A DNA stretch of 13,410 nucleotides from CAZDXJ01 sp964509475 (GTDB taxonomy: Bacteria; Pseudomonadota; Gammaproteobacteria; Methylococcales; Methylomonadaceae). The notes beneath the pieces are model-generated. The model did no database searches. It was not told the origin of the DNA and worked only from the letters and a program-made list of their open reading frames with translations. The translations under genes were made by a program, and so were the position numbers. Where the stretch lies: assembly GCA_964509475.1 (NCBI GenBank), contig CAZDXJ010000062.1, forward strand, positions 1 through 13,410. The letters run 5' to 3'. Of this stretch, positions 1 to 6,844 are shown in pieces (the stretch's first letter is position 1; every line of letters starts with the position of its first letter).

Positions 1-105
1 GTGGCTCTGGATGATTCGATTCATCCCAAAGTGGGAAGAAACATCTTTGATTGCGGGACGATCTTTGATCATGCGGCTAAATCCAATCAAAGCAACTATC
101 CATAG
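1..105 (+). mobile_element. Insertion-sequence transposase remnant, 5' end outside window
   Basis: Frame 1 is open from the window edge to a TAG at 103-105 and encodes about 34 residues. It contains an Asp-Asp pair near the start (LDDSIHPKVG), then a conserved-looking FDHAAKSNQSNYP stretch. From memory this resembles the part of a DDE transposase that begins at the first catalytic aspartate. In such proteins the YP is usually followed by W, so the TAG may be a nonsense change of a TGG codon or the point where the element breaks off. I see no terminal inverted repeat or downstream transposase sequence inside the window. It is probably a dead fragment. Inference rests on pattern memory; an unrelated short ORF is possible. 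Confidence 0.5.
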
Positions 106-680
106 TTTGTGGAACCCTGTGCGCCAGTCATTAGGGGGATTTTTTCATATTCTGTCCCGGTTGCGATGCAATAACGTGTTGTATGATCTACCGGCAGCAA
201 GGAAGCCGGGACAACGCGGTGCGCGAAGGAAGTATGGGCGAGGAGATTGCCGGCAAATCCTGGCAACCCTGCCCTGGCCTTTCGCCCTGAAATAACCGCA
301 ATATGTCCTCCTCCCCAACCACCTTCCTGGGAAGGCAGATCATATACAAAACCGACACCGATAGCGCGTCCTTGTGGGCTCAGATGATTAAGAAAATAAA
401 TCCACATCGCCTGCTCATCAGCCGGCACAAGCTCTGCACGTTCGGAAATATCAACAGGAGAAAAATCGATATCCGCTTCCCGTATCCAGATACGGTTTGC
501 CTCGTCAAACGCCTGTATTATTTCACCACGGCTCCAAAACGATGGGACCGCCAGGCCGTTTGCCAGCGCCCGTATACGTTGGCCCCGCCTCGAACCGCGG
601 GAAGCCGCGGCGTTTCCCCCAACAGATTGCGGCAACAATGTAAGAATATAGGCTTTTACCGGTACATGAATTCTATCCAT
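96..680 (-). CDS. Metalloprotease-like protein of unknown function, degenerate zinc motif, possibly 3'-truncated
   Basis: A 194-residue soluble protein with no evident signal peptide or membrane segment. The ATG at 680 is preferred over an upstream TTG at 683; an AGGG lies about nine bases ahead of it. Residues 55-75 (IQAFDEANRIWIREADIDF) resemble the region of metzincin-like proteins where a helix leads to a strand ('vNriWaqAgI.f'). Residues 106-130 are a glycine-rich GVGFVYDLPS...GGWGGGHIAV stretch, and residues 143-149 (AGNLLAH) look like the lead-in to an HExxH zinc helix. The expected HExxH is not there: the protein has HTSFAH at 149-154, with no Glu and one extra residue. A later DHTT (165-168) and an LMTG (183-186) recall the third zinc ligand and Met-turn. 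The reading frame ends abruptly within the transposase remnant. It follows atpA by 59 bases and may be co-transcribed. The family call is inference; a pseudogene is quite possible. Confidence 0.55.
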   Translation of the reverse strand: MDRIHVPVKAYILTLLPQSVGGNAAASRGSRRGQRIRALANGLAVPSFWSRGEIIQAFDEANRIWIREADIDFSPVDISERAELVPADEQAMWIYFLNHLSPQGRAIGVGFVYDLPSQEGGWGGGHIAVISGRKARAGLPGFAGNLLAHTSFAHRVVPASLLPVDHTTRYCIATGTEYEKIPLMTGAQGSTNYG

Positions 681-739
681 CAATAAAACCCTGGCTACTT
701 ATATTCTGATTCAGAAAATCAATCATACAGCCCGCTCCA

Positions 740-2557
740 TTATGTCCGTTGAACCGATCCCGACAACTGCCGGATTTGTTTCAACAATGTTTTATATTCA
801 TTCGAATCATGCCGGGCATAGTTGAGATTTTTGAACAAGCCGGTCAAGCGGGTGAAATAGTCGCGGGCTTGTTCCTGACCAGCAAATTGATATTTCTGCG
901 TCACCAATTCGACAATCAACTCGAAACTTTCCTTCTGCCGGCCCAGTGGCACCGAAACATCAACCGTATCGAACGCGTCCTGTTGCAAATACACCATATC
1001 CAGAAACAAAGCCGATTGATAGATCACAAAATCTTCCAGGCTGATACCTTCCTCACCGGTAACCTGAATCATTTGCGCGACATCATCCCCTTTTTTTAAC
1101 AGTTCCAGCATCGAATCCACATTCTCTGTCCAACCGGACGAGAGATTTTTTTCATACCAGGGTTTGAGTTGGGCAACATAACGGGACCAGGACAACAAGG
1201 GATCAACAGCCGGATAAAAGCGTTTATAAGCCCGCTCCGCACTCAAACCCAAAAAGGTTTTGACCGTGCCCAATGTGGACTGGGTAACCGGTTCTTCAAA
1301 ATTGCCACCCGCCGGCGATACCGTACCGATCAGGGTCAAACTGCCGGTGCGTCCGTCCGGGCTGCGAATCACACCGGCTCTTTCGTAAATACTTTTTATT
1401 GAGGAATCCAGATAAGCCGGAAAGGCCTCTTCGCCGGGAATTTCTTCCAGACGTCCCGAAGTTTCACGCATTGCCTGTGCCCAGCGAGAGGTCGAATCGG
1501 CAATCAACAAAACCTGCAAACCCATTTGCCGGTAATATTCACCCAGGGTAATCCCCGTATAAATGGAGGCTTCCCGGGCCGCAACCGGCATGGAGGAGGT
1601 ATTGCAAATAATGATGGTGCGATCCATCAATGAACCGCCGCTTTTCGGATCGGTTAAATTGGGAAACTCGGTGATGGTTTCGACAACTTCCCCGGCGCGT
1701 TCACCACAGGCGACCACCAGCACGATATCGACATCGGAATTTCTCGAAATCAGGTTCTGCAAAACGGTTTTACCGGCACCGAAAGGCCCCGGAATACATG
1801 CCGTACCGCCCCGGGCAATGGGAAAAAAGGTGTCAATCAGGCGCAAATGGGTAATCAATGGCTCAACCGGATAAAGCCTTTCGGCAACATTTTGTTTGAG
1901 CAACGTTTGTGGCAGTGCTTTACGCACCGGCCAACGCTGTTTAAGTGTTACACGCCGTTCTTTGCCGTGGCGAAGTTTTATCTTGGCAACCGCCTCGTTG
2001 ACCGTTACATTGCCTTCCTGTATCCAGGTGACTTCGACCTCGCCCTGAATAGCAAACGGCACCATGATCTTGTGTTCGAAGCCCCGCTCCATAACCGTAC
2101 CCAAAACGGCTCCGGCCGGCAACCGGGTGCCGGTTTGTACACAGGGCGTAAACGCCCATTTCATATTTGGGTTTAGCGCCGGTAACTCAACCCCGCGCGG
2201 CAAAAAAAAACCAAATTCCGAAGCCAGCAAATCCAATGGATTCTGCAAACCGTCATAAACCTGTCCCAACAATCCAGGCCCCAATTCCACCGACAACATT
2301 TCACCACTTTGCAAAACCGGATCACCAATACCGACCCCACCGGTACTTTCAAAAACCTGCGCATCCGCGCTATTGCCGTGGATGCGCAATATTTCCGCCT
2401 TGAGCCGTTCGCTATAAGCCGCATCATTGCGCCGAGGTTGTATATAGATCATTTCATTTTTGGTCAACGGCCGTTCACTGTCCGGCAAGGATTCAATGGA
2501 AACGATATCGTCCTGTACGGCAATTACCCGGGCCGTACAAACTGTTTCATCGGTCAT
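740..2557 (-). CDS. atpA: V-type ATP synthase/ATPase catalytic subunit A
   Basis: The 605-residue catalytic subunit of the soluble head, which hydrolyses or makes ATP at A/B interfaces. The N-terminal beta-barrel is at about residues 1-75. The subunit-A-specific insert follows to about residue 190, and the nucleotide-binding domain carries a Walker A GPFGAGKT at 257-264. GERAGE at 285-290 holds the expected catalytic glutamate, and ADSTSRWAQA and the GTVSPAGGNF stretch are conserved in A subunits. The C-terminal helical domain is complete. Length is normal for the family. The ATG overlaps the stop of the DUF2764 gene in an ATGA, with GGAGG about ten bases upstream, which fixes the start. In Chlamydia-like operons subunit A precedes B; here it is the last ATPase gene, and B leads the operon. 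The assignment is very secure. Confidence 0.98.
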   Translation of the reverse strand: MTDETVCTARVIAVQDDIVSIESLPDSERPLTKNEMIYIQPRRNDAAYSERLKAEILRIHGNSADAQVFESTGGVGIGDPVLQSGEMLSVELGPGLLGQVYDGLQNPLDLLASEFGFFLPRGVELPALNPNMKWAFTPCVQTGTRLPAGAVLGTVMERGFEHKIMVPFAIQGEVEVTWIQEGNVTVNEAVAKIKLRHGKERRVTLKQRWPVRKALPQTLLKQNVAERLYPVEPLITHLRLIDTFFPIARGGTACIPGPFGAGKTVLQNLISRNSDVDIVLVVACGERAGEVVETITEFPNLTDPKSGGSLMDRTIIICNTSSMPVAAREASIYTGITLGEYYRQMGLQVLLIADSTSRWAQAMRETSGRLEEIPGEEAFPAYLDSSIKSIYERAGVIRSPDGRTGSLTLIGTVSPAGGNFEEPVTQSTLGTVKTFLGLSAERAYKRFYPAVDPLLSWSRYVAQLKPWYEKNLSSGWTENVDSMLELLKKGDDVAQMIQVTGEEGISLEDFVIYQSALFLDMVYLQQDAFDTVDVSVPLGRQKESFELIVELVTQKYQFAGQEQARDYFTRLTGLFKNLNYARHDSNEYKTLLKQIRQLSGSVQRT

Positions 2558-3249
2558 GTTCGGGGTTCCTCCACAAGCGTCACATCGGCCAATACCTGTT
2601 CAAGCAGTTGTTCAAAACGGAGCCAGGCTTTTTTCTCATCATATTGGATCCAGCGTTGAATGATATCCCAACGCAGTACATAAAGTACCACGGCCGCAAA
2701 ATCAAAGGCATGCCGTTCGGCTTCACGGCTATATTGCTGCCAAACGCTGGCAAGCAATAATTTTTCCAATGCCAGGGCTTTGTTTTGCAAAAGCAGGGTA
2801 TTGGCTTCAGGCAGCCAGGAAAACCGGTGTGCCAGACCAAAATCCGGTTGTTGCCAATGGTTGCGAATAAACCGCAACCACGGGCCAACACCCCATAATT
2901 CCCGTTCTTCCGGTGCGGCCTCGCCCCGGTTACGCCTACGCAATGCAGCGACCAGGGTGCGAATTTCCAAACGCCGTAATACCTGTTGTTTTACGAATAC
3001 ACTGTGGATCGATGCAAGGGTCAAATGATATTTGTCTATAATTTCAGCATCACTGGCTGTATCCAATTGTGACCAAAACAACATCGCTTCAATTTGACCC
3101 AGATCGCTGGCATCCTGAGGCTCCAGCAAACGCAAGCGTTCATCCAGCTGAATGCGTGACAAAGGTGTCTGTCGGGCGCTGAACAAGGATTTCGGATGCC
3201 TGGGCAGAGCGCTGATCAGCATCGTATAGCGGTAGGCGGCGCCATTCAT
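2554..3249 (-). CDS. DUF2764 V-type ATPase accessory subunit (probable C-like subunit)
   Basis: A 231-residue protein lying between E and A, the place always taken by the DUF2764 protein in chlamydial and spirochaetal V-type ATPase operons. The start YRYTMLISALP and the run TPLSRIQLDERLRLL fit that family's opening. The C-terminal half is helical with a VLYVLRWDIIQRWIQYDEKKAW region typical of the family. No membrane segment is visible. The family is thought to do the work of subunit C, joining the central shaft to the membrane rotor, because these operons have no recognisable C gene; that role is inference. It overlaps atpE and atpA by four bases (ATGA) at each end, so translation is probably coupled and the three form one unit. 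Confidence 0.85.
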   Translation of the reverse strand: MNGAAYRYTMLISALPRHPKSLFSARQTPLSRIQLDERLRLLEPQDASDLGQIEAMLFWSQLDTASDAEIIDKYHLTLASIHSVFVKQQVLRRLEIRTLVAALRRRNRGEAAPEERELWGVGPWLRFIRNHWQQPDFGLAHRFSWLPEANTLLLQNKALALEKLLLASVWQQYSREAERHAFDFAAVVLYVLRWDIIQRWIQYDEKKAWLRFEQLLEQVLADVTLVEEPRT

Positions 3250-3935
3250 TTGACAATGCCTTGCAGCAAAGCACGAAAGCGCGGTTGCAAATGTTCCAAC
3301 AACAAGGTGGCAACAGCTTCATCGGTAAAATCGATCAACATCTTTTTATCCTGCAATTGTATACGAATACCGGAATCGATACTGTCGGAAACCTTAAAAA
3401 CAACACCTTTGCGTAATAAATCGGCGGCGATTGCTGCAGTAAAATGGGTTAACGATCCTTGTTTCAAGGCTTCAGGGTTTTTCTTTAATTCATCGATACC
3501 CACAACATGGGCAGGCAGTTGAAAAATCACGGCCTCTTCCTCATCCAGTGCACATTCCTGACGTACCCGGGCTGCCAATGCCAGAATAACCCGGCGCAAA
3601 AATTTTTCATCGGCCATTTGTTCGCCAACCACACGCATGACTTCATCACTAAAACTGCCCAGCAGGGTATCACGCAATTTCAGCAAGGCATCCCGGGTCG
3701 CCAGTTTCAATGCATCTTTGCCACTGGCCAACAAGGCTTCGGCATCCGCTTGCGCCTGCTCGCGGATCAGGCGTGCTTGCTGTTCCGCTTCCTCGACGAT
3801 CCAGGCCGCGCGTTTTTCGGCATCCGAAACAATATCCCGAGCTTTTTCCTGTCCGGCCAGAACGCCTTGCTGGCGTAATTGTTCGATTAATTCTTCCACC
3901 CCGGATGAGGCAATTTTTGCTTCTTGTCCTGTCAT
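3246..3935 (-). CDS. atpE: V-type ATPase peripheral stalk subunit E
   Basis: A 229-residue stator subunit that holds the A/B head against the membrane sector. The N-terminal third (about residues 15-95) is a charged Ala/Glu/Gln/Arg-rich coiled coil (EKARDIVSDAEKRAAWIVEEAEQQARL), as expected for the stalk. The rest is a globular domain ending with a segment that includes GIRIQLQDKKMLIDFTDEAVATLLLEHLQPRF, typical of the E C-terminal domain that sits on the head. The ATG at 3935 has GAGAG a few bases upstream. It lies 59 bases after atpK, one of the two non-overlapping gaps in the ATPase cluster, and this gap is the seam of the rearranged gene order. The stop overlaps the DUF2764 start. No partner subunit G/H gene is seen, as in chlamydial systems. 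Confidence 0.93.
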   Translation of the reverse strand: MTGQEAKIASSGVEELIEQLRQQGVLAGQEKARDIVSDAEKRAAWIVEEAEQQARLIREQAQADAEALLASGKDALKLATRDALLKLRDTLLGSFSDEVMRVVGEQMADEKFLRRVILALAARVRQECALDEEEAVIFQLPAHVVGIDELKKNPEALKQGSLTHFTAAIAADLLRKGVVFKVSDSIDSGIRIQLQDKKMLIDFTDEAVATLLLEHLQPRFRALLQGIVK

Positions 3936-3949
3936 GATTTCTCTCGATT

Positions 3950-3978
3950 ACAATATCGTCATGTTGACAGCGATTCAA
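3950..3978 (-). promoter_or_regulatory. Possible weak internal promoter before atpE
   Basis: On the minus strand TTGAAT (3973-3978) and TATTGT (3950-3955) are separated by 17 bases, each matching the sigma70 consensus at four of six positions. The site sits in the K-E gap, about 15 bases ahead of the atpE start. It would let the E-DUF2764-A block be transcribed separately from B-D-I-K. The leader would be very short and the match is weak, so this is speculative. Confidence 0.2.
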
Positions 3979-3994
3979 CCCGGCACACCAAGGC

Positions 3995-4438
3995 TCAGGG
4001 AATACCACCGCTCATCACCAAGGCAAAAATAAACGCAAACACCGCAAACCCCTCAACGATTGCCGCCGGCGCAACCGAAAGTCCGAATATTTCCGGTTTG
4101 GCCTTGGCCGCATGAATCGCCGAAGCGCAGCATTGCCCTTGATACAGGGCACTGCTCATCAGTGCCAGACCGGCCAGGGTGCCGATAGCAAAAATACCGG
4201 CCGCATTATCGGCATTCACTTCCCGATTCAGGGTAAACATAATGACAATGCCATAAATGACCTGGGAAGAAGGCATCGCCGAAACACCAACATAACGCCC
4301 ATGCCCGCTTTCGGTATCCAGCATGGCGCCAATGGCAGCTTGTCCGGCAACCGAACAACCCATGATACTGCCGATAGCGCCCAACGCCATCGGTGCATAC
4401 AAACCGATCCAGCCCAAAACAATGATAAAGTCATTCAT
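3995..4438 (-). CDS. atpK: V-type ATPase membrane rotor subunit K (16-kDa proteolipid)
   Basis: A 147-residue rotor-ring subunit, the doubled form with four membrane helices: roughly residues 3-35, 50-69, 77-110 and 117-143. The ion-binding glutamate is E129 in helix 4 (AAIVEGFAVF). Helix 2 has MPSSQ (M55, S58, Q59) and helix 3 has YQGQ (Q100). These align with L61, T64, Q65, Q110 and E139, the Na+ ligands of the Enterococcus hirae NtpK ring, so all polar ligand positions are kept with conservative changes. This suggests Na+ transport, although related K subunits share the motif and some may move protons. The start at 4438 is chosen over a longer in-frame one because AAGGGGA lies at good distance and it gives a clean first helix. 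It overlaps the atpI stop by eight bases. Confidence 0.95.
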   Translation of the reverse strand: MNDFIIVLGWIGLYAPMALGAIGSIMGCSVAGQAAIGAMLDTESGHGRYVGVSAMPSSQVIYGIVIMFTLNREVNADNAAGIFAIGTLAGLALMSSALYQGQCCASAIHAAKAKPEIFGLSVAPAAIVEGFAVFAFIFALVMSGGIP

Positions 4439-6236
4439 GCCTATCCCCTTTTTTTGCAAACGCTTTGAACGGGTAACCTTCATCCGACAGGCTCCAGTTA
4501 TAAAACTCGATAAAATTCAAACGCAAACCATGTACCACGCCACTCATCAGACACAGCAAAAGATTCAAACCATGACCCAGCAACAATATCAATATCGCCG
4601 ATAACAAGCCCAAACCGGATTGGGTTTGCGCGGCCTGCCCGGCCAGTTGATTAAAGGTCAAAGCCAATGAAGCGCTGGCCAGACCCAGGGCAAACAAGCG
4701 CATATAACTCAGGACATCGCCAAATATCTTGGTTACCCGCGCCAGTTGCATGAATCCATCCAGCATCCGCCATAGCCAATCCAGGGGTTTATGCACAACC
4801 CGATCACTGGAAAAAAACAGCACCGCCAACAAAGCCGCAGCCAACATGAAAAAACCGCTTTGCCGTATCAAACCATTGCCGCTTTGTACACCCAGCCACA
4901 GCACATAGCCCGCTACCGTCATCGCGGCCCAGCCCAGTGCAGCCAGAGCAATCGAACGGGCGCGATTTTGCCAGGCCGTGATCAAATTGGCCAAAACCAG
5001 ATGCAGCACACCAATCGCAATCGACAAACCCATCATGCTGTCAAAGTCATTGATATCGAGAATCTTGAAAAAACCGGCCAGGGTATTTTCCGGCGGGCTA
5101 TAACCCCAATAACTGCCGATCAAAACACCCCAAACCATCGACATTAAAACAATCGTCAGACCTAACCGGCGCAAACGTTGTCCGCGTTCGCTCAACCCCA
5201 GGGAACGCCATTTGAGCAACAGAAAAACAGCCAACAAAGCCGCATAACCGGCATCGGAAAGAATCATCGCAAAAAACAGTGCAAATGAAAAAAAAACCAC
5301 GCCGGAAGGATCCCAGGCATAATAACCGGGGGTTTGATAAAACAAAACCACATCTTCGCCACTCGAGATCGGTTTCTCGTTTTTTAACAAGGTCGGCGGG
5401 TTATCCCGTTCGTTTGGGTCTTCGATCCAGATGGCCAGATTTTGCATACTGGCAAATTTCCGGTAAATGTTCAAACGTTCCACCGGCACCCACGCCTGTA
5501 CAATAAAAACATCATCATTTGCCAATGTAGCGGCTAATGCCCGTTTCAATTGTTCCCGATCCTCAAACTCTGCCAGGTGCCGCTCAAGCAAACCGATCCA
5601 GCGGGTCAGTGATTCTCTTTCCGCTTGTAAATCTTCCCGTCGCAACTCGATGTCATTGAGTTGTTTATGCAGCTCCGACAACGATGTTTGTCCGGTGTGG
5701 GTGCGTGGTACCGGCATGGCCTCGGCAGCCGGCTCGGTTCTGGACACCACAACCACATAACAATATAAATTATCCCTGTGGACGATTTTCCAAACCAGTT
5801 CTGCCGAACGAACCCTTTTCATCAACCGGACCGGCACGATATAAAACCACAGTTTCAAGCCACCCGGCAAGCCTTCTTCCGGCAACAGAAAATCACCCCA
5901 CGGGCTTATTTCCTGAATGCGCTTCGCCAGAAAATCTCTTTTATCGCGTAATGCACGCCGTTCCGTTTTGATCTCGCTCACCCGTGCTACTATCCGTTCA
6001 ATATCAAAGTTATCACCTTGCTCGACCTGATGCCGGATTTTGCTGCATTGCTTGAGATATTTGAGGGCGCTATAGGCATTTTCAATCGGCCCGGAAGTTT
6101 CGTTACTTTCGCCGGTCACGCCTTCCTGAGTCGGAATGAGATGCAATCCACCGATAGTTTGCAAAGCCTGCAGGGTCGATTTCTTATTCTGGCTCAGGCC
6201 ACAAAAACTGATTTTTTTTAACTTTACGATAGCCAT
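4431..6236 (-). CDS. atpI: V-type ATPase membrane stator subunit I
   Basis: A 601-residue subunit that forms the ion half-channels against the K ring, equivalent to subunit a of eukaryotic V-ATPases. The N-terminal half (about 1-305) is cytoplasmic, with coiled coils near 85-110 and 190-235. The C-terminal half holds about seven or eight membrane helices from residue 312 on. Two conserved arginines are visible: R513 in SYMRLFALGLAS and R572 in LRLNFIEFY, matching yeast Vph1 R735 and R799, which are essential for ion passage. I chose the ATG at 6236; a TTG two codons upstream overlaps the atpD stop and is less likely. No strong Shine-Dalgarno is seen, so coupling to atpD translation is likely. 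The final bases overlap atpK. Confidence 0.95.
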   Translation of the reverse strand: MAIVKLKKISFCGLSQNKKSTLQALQTIGGLHLIPTQEGVTGESNETSGPIENAYSALKYLKQCSKIRHQVEQGDNFDIERIVARVSEIKTERRALRDKRDFLAKRIQEISPWGDFLLPEEGLPGGLKLWFYIVPVRLMKRVRSAELVWKIVHRDNLYCYVVVVSRTEPAAEAMPVPRTHTGQTSLSELHKQLNDIELRREDLQAERESLTRWIGLLERHLAEFEDREQLKRALAATLANDDVFIVQAWVPVERLNIYRKFASMQNLAIWIEDPNERDNPPTLLKNEKPISSGEDVVLFYQTPGYYAWDPSGVVFFSFALFFAMILSDAGYAALLAVFLLLKWRSLGLSERGQRLRRLGLTIVLMSMVWGVLIGSYWGYSPPENTLAGFFKILDINDFDSMMGLSIAIGVLHLVLANLITAWQNRARSIALAALGWAAMTVAGYVLWLGVQSGNGLIRQSGFFMLAAALLAVLFFSSDRVVHKPLDWLWRMLDGFMQLARVTKIFGDVLSYMRLFALGLASASLALTFNQLAGQAAQTQSGLGLLSAILILLLGHGLNLLLCLMSGVVHGLRLNFIEFYNWSLSDEGYPFKAFAKKGDRHE

Positions 6237-6238
6237 GA

Positions 6239-6844
6239 TCAACGAACGTTTTGCCGGTTGCGTTTTCGCTTGGTCAGTTTGGCATTGACCACACCGGCTT
6301 TTTCAGCATCGGACAAATAAATACGAATTTTACGAATGTTTTCCTCGGTTCTCGGGATCAAGACCTTGTCAAACAAATTGACCCGCTGGGTGATTTTTTT
6401 GACCGCCCGTTCCAGGATTTGCAGGCGTTGCCATTCAATCTGCCGGCGAATGCGCAATTGCACCGCCTGCAACAATTCATCAACAAGCTGATCCACCCAA
6501 TGCGGTTTGCTTAAAAAAGAATAAGGCGTAACCCGGGTTTGTAAATTTATCAGTACCGGTAAATAAACGCCGACAATATTTTCCTGGCCGATATCGACAC
6601 GGCTGACGCTCACCAACCCCGCCAGATCGATGGTTGTATCCGCGAGCATGGGCAGCGCATGACCGACACGCTGCTGCATTTGTTGCAAGGCTTTGTCCGT
6701 CTGTTGCAATTGCCGCTGCGCCTTGCTGCGTTCGGCGGTCAATTGCTGACGTTTTAAATCCAGCGATGGCAAAAACTGTTTATAACGTTTTAGTTGTGCC
6801 CCTTGCCGGCTCAATGAGGTTTTGCTATACGACAGCCTGGCCAT
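6239..6844 (-). CDS. atpD: V-type ATPase central shaft subunit D
   Basis: A 201-residue central rotor shaft that turns inside the A3B3 head. It is mostly long helices: the N-terminal coiled coil (residues 1-60, starting LSYSKTSLSRQGAQLKRYKQFLP) and the C-terminal coiled coil (about 130-195, ending in a basic RKRNRQ tail) flank a short middle domain, the known fold of subunit D. The opening 'KTSLxxQxxQLKxYKxFLPxLxLKRQQL' pattern is characteristic of bacterial chlamydial-type D. The ATG lies inside the 3' end of atpB (20-base overlap), with GGAG seven bases ahead. The gene touches the start of atpI. Length is normal. Confidence 0.95.
   Translation of the reverse strand: MARLSYSKTSLSRQGAQLKRYKQFLPSLDLKRQQLTAERSKAQRQLQQTDKALQQMQQRVGHALPMLADTTIDLAGLVSVSRVDIGQENIVGVYLPVLINLQTRVTPYSFLSKPHWVDQLVDELLQAVQLRIRRQIEWQRLQILERAVKKITQRVNLFDKVLIPRTEENIRKIRIYLSDAEKAGVVNAKLTKRKRNRQNVR

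Noticed and set aside
303..686. Long plus-strand open frame opposite the metalloprotease-like gene
   Set aside because: It is composition-driven, with basic, Pro/Arg-rich residues and no recognisable motif, lying antisense to a better candidate.
704..716. Short palindrome TTCTGATTCAGAA in the gap after atpA
   Set aside because: The loop would be a single base, so no hairpin can form, and six-base arms are expected by chance in AT-rich DNA.
3637..4032. Plus-strand open frame antisense to atpE
   Set aside because: It is an Ala/Ser/Arg-rich shadow of the coiled-coil coding sequence, with no Shine-Dalgarno or family features.
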